Shown piece by piece: positions 59,160 through 64,000 of a stretch of DNA of 64,000 nt (position 1 is the first letter of the stretch; the number at the start of each line of letters is the position of its first letter). Origin of the DNA: Verrucomicrobiia bacterium (lineage in GTDB: Bacteria; Verrucomicrobiota; Verrucomicrobiia; Verrucomicrobiales; Akkermansiaceae); the NCBI GenBank assembly GCA_030431475.1, contig JAUIJD010000001.1:124001-188000 (forward strand), given 5' to 3'. The translations under genes were made by a program, and so were the position numbers. Below the pieces are notes generated by a model. It was not told the origin of the DNA. It searched no databases and saw nothing but the letters and a program-made list of their open reading frames with translations.

Positions 59160-61019
59160 CTACGCCGCCGCCTCATCCACCTGCCGATCGACGTCCTCGC
59201 GGAGGTTGTTGATGATGTACTGCTGCCGGTCCGGCGTGTTCTTGCCCATGTAGAAGGCGAGCAGTTCCTTCACGCCCTTGCCTTCCTCGAACTCGACGGG
59301 ATCCAGGCGCATGTCGGGGCCGATCATGAACTTGAACTCATCCGGCGAGATCTCGCCCAGCCCCTTGAAGCGCGTGATTTCCGCGGACTTCCCGAGCTTC
59401 GAAAGCGCTTTGTCTTTCTCCTCGTCGCTGTAGCAGTAGATCGTCTCCTTCTTGTTGCGCACCCGGAACAGCGGCGTCTGCAGGATGAAGAGGTGCCCCT
59501 CGCGGATGATCTCGGGAAAGAACTGCAGGAAGAAGGTCAGCAGCAGGAGTCGGATGTGCATCCCGTCGACGTCGGCATCGGTCGCGATCACCACCTTGTT
59601 GTAGCGCAGGCCCTCGATGCTGTCCTCGATGCCCAGCGCTGCCTGCAGCAATGCGAACTCCTCGTTCTGATAGACGATCTTCTTGCCGAGTCCGAAGGTG
59701 TTCAGCGGCTTCCCGCGCAGCGAGAACACCGCCTGGGTCTCGACGTTCCGGCTCTTGGTGATCGATCCCGAGGCCGAGTCGCCCTCGGTGATGAACAGGG
59801 TGCTTTCCTCGCGCAGCTTGTGCTTGGTCCCGAGGTGCGCGCGGCAGTCGCGGAGCTTCTTGTTGTGCACCTTCGCCTGACGCGCCCGCTCGCGGGCCAG
59901 TTTCTTCACCCCCTTGAGATCCTTGCGTTCCTTCTCGGCGGCGAGGATGCGCTTCTGCAGCGCCTCGGCCGCCGGCGGATTGCGGTGCAGGTAGTTGTCG
60001 AGATGCTCCTTGAGGAAATTCCCGATGAAGGTCCTCAGCGTCTCGCCTTCGGGGGAAACCGTGGCCGATCCCAGCTTGGTCTTGGTCTGGGACTCGAAGA
60101 CCGGCTCCTCGATGCGCACGCAGATCGCCGCCTCCAGGCCGGCCCGGATGTCCGAGGCATCGTACTGCTTCTTGAAGAAGGTCCGCACCACGTTGACCAG
60201 CGCCTCGCGGAACGCCGCGAGGTGGGTGCCGCCCTGGGTCGTGTTCTGGCCGTTGACGAAGGAGTAGTACTCCTCCCCCCCCTCGGCGGTGTGAGTGAAG
60301 GCGATCTCGATGTCCTTCCCCTTCAGGTGCACCGGCCCGTAGAGCGCCTCGCCCTCCATCTCCTCACCGAGGAGGTCGAGCAGGCCGTTCTTCGATCGGA
60401 ACCGCTTGCCGTTGAAAACGAGGGTCAGGCCCGGATTCAGGTAGCTGTAGTAGCGGCACATCCGCTCGACCACCGGCGCCTTGAACTTCGTGCGCTGCGG
60501 GAAGATGGACGTATCGACCTCGAAGGCCAGTCGCGTTCCGCCGTCGCCGTCGTCCTTGCGCGGGGTCTTCATCTCCTCGACGACCTCCCCCTTGGAAAAC
60601 TCGATCGCCTTGGTCTTGCCCTCGCGCCACGCCTGGATCTCGAAGAAGCCGGAAAGCGCGTTCACCGCCTTGATGCCGACGCCGTTCAGGCCGACCGATT
60701 TCTTGAAGGCCTCGCTGTCGTACTTCGCGCCGGTATTGATCTGGGCCGCGCAGTCGTAAAGCTTGCCGAGCGGAATCCCCCGACCGAAGTCCCGCACCTC
60801 GACCCGGCCCTCGTCATCGATGTCGATCCGGATCTCCTTGCCGTGACCCATGATGTGCTCGTCGATGGAGTTGTCGATCGCCTCCTTGAGCAGCACATAG
60901 ATCCCGTCGTCGGGCGACGAACCGTCCCCGAGCTTGCCGATGTACATGCCCGGGCGCAGCCGGATGTGTTCGCGCCAATCGAGCGACTTGATGTCCGCTT
61001 CGGTGTATTCCGCTGCCAT
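59160..61019 (-). CDS. parE: DNA topoisomerase IV subunit B / GyrB-like ATPase
   Basis: The 619-residue product is a type IIA topoisomerase ATPase subunit: [69 protein letters not shown] (GHKL ATP site), then the transducer with [20 protein letters not shown], and TOPRIM motifs [27 protein letters not shown] and [19 protein letters not shown]. Lacking the approx. 165-residue insertion of some GyrB proteins, it is ParE-sized. ParE is favoured over GyrB because it has no dnaA-gyrB context and ends with the short C-terminal TOPRIM tail ([17 protein letters not shown]). No parC is adjacent. Confidence 0.9.
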   Translation of the reverse strand: MAAEYTEADIKSLDWREHIRLRPGMYIGKLGDGSSPDDGIYVLLKEAIDNSIDEHIMGHGKEIRIDIDDEGRVEVRDFGRGIPLGKLYDCAAQINTGAKYDSEAFKKSVGLNGVGIKAVNALSGFFEIQAWREGKTKAIEFSKGEVVEEMKTPRKDDGDGGTRLAFEVDTSIFPQRTKFKAPVVERMCRYYSYLNPGLTLVFNGKRFRSKNGLLDLLGEEMEGEALYGPVHLKGKDIEIAFTHTAEGGEEYYSFVNGQNTTQGGTHLAAFREALVNVVRTFFKKQYDASDIRAGLEAAICVRIEEPVFESQTKTKLGSATVSPEGETLRTFIGNFLKEHLDNYLHRNPPAAEALQKRILAAEKERKDLKGVKKLARERARQAKVHNKKLRDCRAHLGTKHKLREESTLFITEGDSASGSITKSRNVETQAVFSLRGKPLNTFGLGKKIVYQNEEFALLQAALGIEDSIEGLRYNKVVIATDADVDGMHIRLLLLTFFLQFFPEIIREGHLFILQTPLFRVRNKKETIYCYSDEEKDKALSKLGKSAEITRFKGLGEISPDEFKFMIGPDMRLDPVEFEEGKGVKELLAFYMGKNTPDRQQYIINNLREDVDRQVDEAAA

Positions 61020-61090
61020 GAATTTACTTAGGAAACCTTAAAGGAACACCGGGAGCCTTGGCAAGCACCCGTCCCGGGAATCCCTCGCCG

Positions 61091-63463
61091 TCAGCGCAAT
61101 GCCGGCTCCATCCGCTCCCATCGACGGCGGAAGGCGGGAGAAAGCTCCGCGAGCTTCTCCCCGGCGGCACGGGCCCGTTTCGGGTCCCCCGAAAGCAGAC
61201 CAAAGGCCACCGCCTGCTCGTGGCGGCGGAATGTTTCGAGCTCTCCACCCGAGTCCTTCACCAACTGGCGATGAAGGTCGATCAGGCTGGCGGGTTCGAG
61301 TTTGGACCAGGTGAGGTGGACCTCACCTCCATCGCTTCCGGCCACTTCGAGACCGTCGACATCCCCTCCGACGACATTTGCCACGTCCACGCCTTCACGG
61401 GTCCTCACCGGTCCCCCGGTGCCGGCGATCTCGGCCTGCTCCCCCAGCTCGGCCAGGAAGGCGATGGCCGATTGATTGAGAATCAGCAACGCACGACGCT
61501 TCTCCTTCTCTTCCTTCCCATCGGTCCTCCACTGCCGCAGCACCTCGTCCGCCGCCACGAAGCGGCAGGAACGAAACAGCTCGTCGAGCCCTTCGACCCC
61601 GACGACCGGGGCGACCGGCTCGGGGGCGACCGGTCGGCGGGACGCCCGCTCCAGAATCAACTGCCAGTTTCGGACGTTGAAGCGGGCGCGTCCCTTGGTT
61701 TTCAGCGATGCGTGCACCCGGTGCAATTCATCGATCAGCGAACGGCACTCGGAGGGGGCCAGCGAGAAGTCCCGGGGCTCGGTACGCCGAAGGGCTTCTA
61801 GATCGGCCAGATAGTCCCCGGCCACGTCGATGTAGGGCTTCAGCCAGGCTTTTCCTCCCTCGGGTGAGGCCCCCGCCACGTGCTGCAGAAACGGCTCGGC
61901 GCGCCCCGGCATCCCCTGCTCCCAGTTCTTCAGCCAGCTCAGGATGGAGATCAGGCAGGCCACCGACGACTGATCCTCCGGGTCGGCCAATTGGAGTGGC
62001 GGAAACCGTCTCATCTCCTCCATCTGGTCGATCAATCGTCGACGCATGCCACCCTTCAGGTCGCGGGCCGCCTCGACATGCCGCAGTGCCTTCCCCAGTT
62101 CTTCCCGGGCGGCTTCGGAGTCCCCTTCGAGGTAGGCCATGGCGACGGCCTCACAGGCCGCCCACGAACCGGTCGGCTGAAGCACCGCCGGATCGTCCCG
62201 AACGTCGCCAAACCGCCGACGGGCCAGCTCGTAGTCCCGCCCCTTCAGCGCCGCGCCGGCCTCGGCATAAAGGCGCCCCACCTGGAGTCCTCCCGGAGTC
62301 GGCGTCACGGGATCGGCCGGACCGGCGTTGCCGGGATCCACCGCCACCGGTGGCCCCGCATCCGGCGCGGCCGGCGTTGCCGGGGCACCGTCGAGCACCG
62401 TCTTCGCCGCAAACCCCGCCGCACCGACGACGAGCAGCACCGCCGCCCCCAGTGCCAGCCTGGACCCGATCCCCTGGCGTCGGGCCCTTCGTCCCGCCCG
62501 GCCCGGGACCGCCGTCTTTTCGGGCGCGGGCGGCGCATTCAGCGCTTCCTCCCGCGCATCCTTCAGGGCGGCGATCAGATCTTCATACGAGCGATAGCGG
62601 CCGTCGGGAGAATAGGCCATGCAGCGATCCATGACTCCACAGGTCGCCGGCGTCAGCCATCCGGCCACCTTCCCGAGGGGCTTCACCTCGTGCTTCGCCT
62701 GTCGCAGGCGCTTGGTGTCCATCGACTCCTCGTCACACGGCGGCTTGCCGGCGAGCGCATGGTAGAACGTCGCCCCGAAGGCGTAGATATCGGAGCGGAA
62801 ATCCTCCTCCTGACCTTCGATCGTTTCGGGGGGCACGTAATAAGGCGTGGCCCAGATCTCGCTCGCCTTGGCCTTCCCGCCCTTGGTCACGAGCGCGAGG
62901 CCGAAATCGACGATCTTGGCACTCCCCCCCGCATCGATCAGCACATTCCCGGGCTTCATGTCGCGGTGGATCAGCCCGGAATGGTGCGCCGCCTTGAGGC
63001 CCTCCGCCACCTCGATCGCCAGGCCGAGCGCCTCGCCCTCGGGGATCGTGCCGCGCTCGCGGATGTGGTGCTCGAAATGTCCCCCCGTGACATACTCCAT
63101 CGCGATGAAGAAGCGGTCGAAGGCCCGGCCGGTGGTGAACACGCGGACGACGTTCGGATGACTGATCGCCGCGGTGATCCGGGCCTCCTCCTCGAAGGCC
63201 GCGATCCGTGTCTCGTCCGCCGAATACTCCTGGTTGAGGATCTTCACCACCACCTCGCGGTCGAGCGTGTTGTCCTGCGCGATGAACACCATGCTCATCC
63301 CCCCGATCGCATGCCGCCGCAGCAGGGTGTAGGCCCCGAACTCCCGTTTGACCCGGGTGTGCTTCGCGCACTTCGGGCACTCGACGTTGGAGAACGGCTC
63401 CACCGCCGAAACATCCATGGGGCCTCCACAGGCGTGGCAATATGCGATCTCCCCCTCGGGCAT
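61091..63463 (-). CDS. Zinc-ribbon Ser/Thr protein kinase with transmembrane helix
   Basis: The 790-residue product starts with a zinc ribbon (Cys9, Cys12, Cys29, Cys32), followed by a Hanks-type kinase domain (about 43-310): glycine loop AIGGMSMVF, ATP-binding K74 in VVVKIL, HRDMKPGN (H166-D168), DFG in KIVDFGLALV and APE replaced by VPPE. A transmembrane helix comes near 335-355 (SRLALGAAVLLVVGAAGFAA), then a Pro/Ala linker and a helical extracytoplasmic domain with a TPR-like look. Zinc-ribbon kinases are frequent in Planctomycetota and Verrucomicrobiota. Kinase activity is likely, since all core residues are present; the signal it senses is unknown. It is divergent from the rluD-type gene. 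Confidence 0.9.
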   Translation of the reverse strand: MPEGEIAYCHACGGPMDVSAVEPFSNVECPKCAKHTRVKREFGAYTLLRRHAIGGMSMVFIAQDNTLDREVVVKILNQEYSADETRIAAFEEEARITAAISHPNVVRVFTTGRAFDRFFIAMEYVTGGHFEHHIRERGTIPEGEALGLAIEVAEGLKAAHHSGLIHRDMKPGNVLIDAGGSAKIVDFGLALVTKGGKAKASEIWATPYYVPPETIEGQEEDFRSDIYAFGATFYHALAGKPPCDEESMDTKRLRQAKHEVKPLGKVAGWLTPATCGVMDRCMAYSPDGRYRSYEDLIAALKDAREEALNAPPAPEKTAVPGRAGRRARRQGIGSRLALGAAVLLVVGAAGFAAKTVLDGAPATPAAPDAGPPVAVDPGNAGPADPVTPTPGGLQVGRLYAEAGAALKGRDYELARRRFGDVRDDPAVLQPTGSWAACEAVAMAYLEGDSEAAREELGKALRHVEAARDLKGGMRRRLIDQMEEMRRFPPLQLADPEDQSSVACLISILSWLKNWEQGMPGRAEPFLQHVAGASPEGGKAWLKPYIDVAGDYLADLEALRRTEPRDFSLAPSECRSLIDELHRVHASLKTKGRARFNVRNWQLILERASRRPVAPEPVAPVVGVEGLDELFRSCRFVAADEVLRQWRTDGKEEKEKRRALLILNQSAIAFLAELGEQAEIAGTGGPVRTREGVDVANVVGGDVDGLEVAGSDGGEVHLTWSKLEPASLIDLHRQLVKDSGGELETFRRHEQAVAFGLLSGDPKRARAAGEKLAELSPAFRRRWERMEPALR

Positions 63464-63568
63464 GGTCGAGACTACCTACGGATGCCGATCCGGGGAAACT
63501 TCAAACATTCCACGGAGTGACACCCCGCATTGACACTTCCCACCGTCCGCCGCGAGCCTTTCCCGGCG

Positions 63569-64000
63569 ATGGAGATCCATGTGGAGAGCGATGCCGGCAC
63601 CCGGCTCGATGCCTATCTGGCGTCGCGGCTGGGCGATCTGTCGCGCTCCCGCATCCAGGACCTCATCCGTGAGCAACACATCCGCCGCAACGGCCAACCG
63701 GCCAAACCCCGGGATGCCGTCTCGGTCGGCGACCGGATTCAGGTGGAGGTTCCCGAGGCCGTTCCCGCCGAGGCCGCGCCCGAGGACATCCCGCTCGACA
63801 TCCTCCACGAGGACGACTCGCTGCTGGTCCTCGACAAGGCTCCGGGCATGGTCGTCCACCCCGCCGCCGGCAACCCCGACGGCACCCTCGTCAACGCCCT
63901 GCTCCATCACTGCCGCGGGAAGCTCTCCGGCATCGGAGGCGTCGAACGACCGGGCATCGTGCACCGACTCGACAAGGACACCTCCGGCTGCATGGTCGTG
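63569..64000 (+). CDS. rluD: RluD-type 23S rRNA pseudouridine synthase, 3' truncated by window edge
   Basis: The visible 144 residues show an S4 RNA-binding domain (TRLDAYLASRLGDLSRSRIQDLIREQHIRRNGQPAKPRDAVSVGDRIQVEVP) and the start of the synthase domain: IPLDILHEDDSLLVLDKAPGMVVHPAAGNPDGTLVNALLHHC, then PGIVHRLDKDTSGCMVV, with catalytic Asp135 in HRLDKDTSG. RluD pseudouridylates helix 69 of 23S rRNA; RluC-type paralogues have a similar layout, so the exact target is not certain. The ATG at 63569 is used; TTG 63530 in frame is less likely. Confidence 0.92.
   Translation, partial: MEIHVESDAGTRLDAYLASRLGDLSRSRIQDLIREQHIRRNGQPAKPRDAVSVGDRIQVEVPEAVPAEAAPEDIPLDILHEDDSLLVLDKAPGMVVHPAAGNPDGTLVNALLHHCRGKLSGIGGVERPGIVHRLDKDTSGCMVV

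Noticed and set aside
59493-61031. 512-codon plus-strand frame
   Set aside because: It lies opposite parE, whose GHKL and TOPRIM motifs are complete; the plus frame is Leu/Arg/Glu-rich noise.
61880-63520. 546-codon plus-strand frame
   Set aside because: It is antisense to the zinc-ribbon kinase, which has all kinase motifs.

Overview
The window is a GC-rich, densely coded bacterial chromosome segment that looks like Verrucomicrobiota (PVC superphylum), probably Verrucomicrobiae. Lineage hallmarks are a Verru_Chthon cassette protein A (25888-29448), a PVC-type heme-binding CxxCH dehydrogenase fused to a ThuA domain (49433-52417), a DUF1080 (3-keto-disaccharide hydrolase) protein, an SHD1-thioredoxin hybrid, a YdjY-domain protein and a fused SecDF. 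I see no phage, IS element or CRISPR array. All family calls come from reading motifs; no database search was run.

Layout. 1-3840: tgt (5' truncated), yajC, secDF. 3841-4126: a cluster of palindromic elements. 4127-8968: an outer-membrane protein, then nuoD, a thioredoxin-like gene, nuoE and nuoF, with a Rex-like operator before nuoD. 8986-12809 (minus): a zinc-ribbon protein, then an N-carbamoylase / cysteine hydrolase / rsmB operon. 12863-15014: a fibronectin-III membrane protein, a sodium:solute symporter and a 39-residue membrane protein. 15048-18152: pyrB and asnB. 18376-24372: a 1,752-residue secreted protein with two GH13 amylase domains, then a DUF1080 protein. 24386-29448 (minus): Verru_Chthon protein A and two paralogous secreted proteins. 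29582-32828 (minus): ubiE/menG, proA, proB and an RRM protein.

33032-39806: hisI, rplS with a strong terminator, three envelope or secreted proteins, an EEP-family phosphodiesterase (minus), a PgsA-like enzyme and der. 39887-42032: an orphan oligopeptide-ABC ATPase and dnaN (minus). 42317-45173: lutABC. 45220-46109: an ECF sigma factor, a large nested inverted repeat and tRNA-Gln. 46183-52417: a PQQ-type propeller and a PAS-AraC regulator (minus), divergent from a Gfo/Idh/MocA oxidoreductase overlapping the ThuA-CxxCH-cytochrome c protein, which suggests a regulated sugar-oxidation locus. 52594-56734: ahcY, a four-helix-bundle gene inside inverted repeats, metK, and a divergent ArsR-methyltransferase regulator; this is an activated-methyl-cycle cluster. 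56764-64000: a YebC-family protein, an anchored methyltransferase, a nitroreductase, parE, a Ser/Thr kinase and a 3'-truncated rluD-type gene.

The most unusual signals are: (1) the four-helix-bundle gene between metK and ahcY, enclosed by 24-bp inverted repeats; (2) a SahR-like fusion regulator beside metK and ahcY; (3) a family of palindromes with varied stems but TTCC/TCC/AGGA loops; (4) an exact Rex-type operator before nuoD; (5) the tandem-GH13 protein; and (6) the 39-residue protein behind the symporter.
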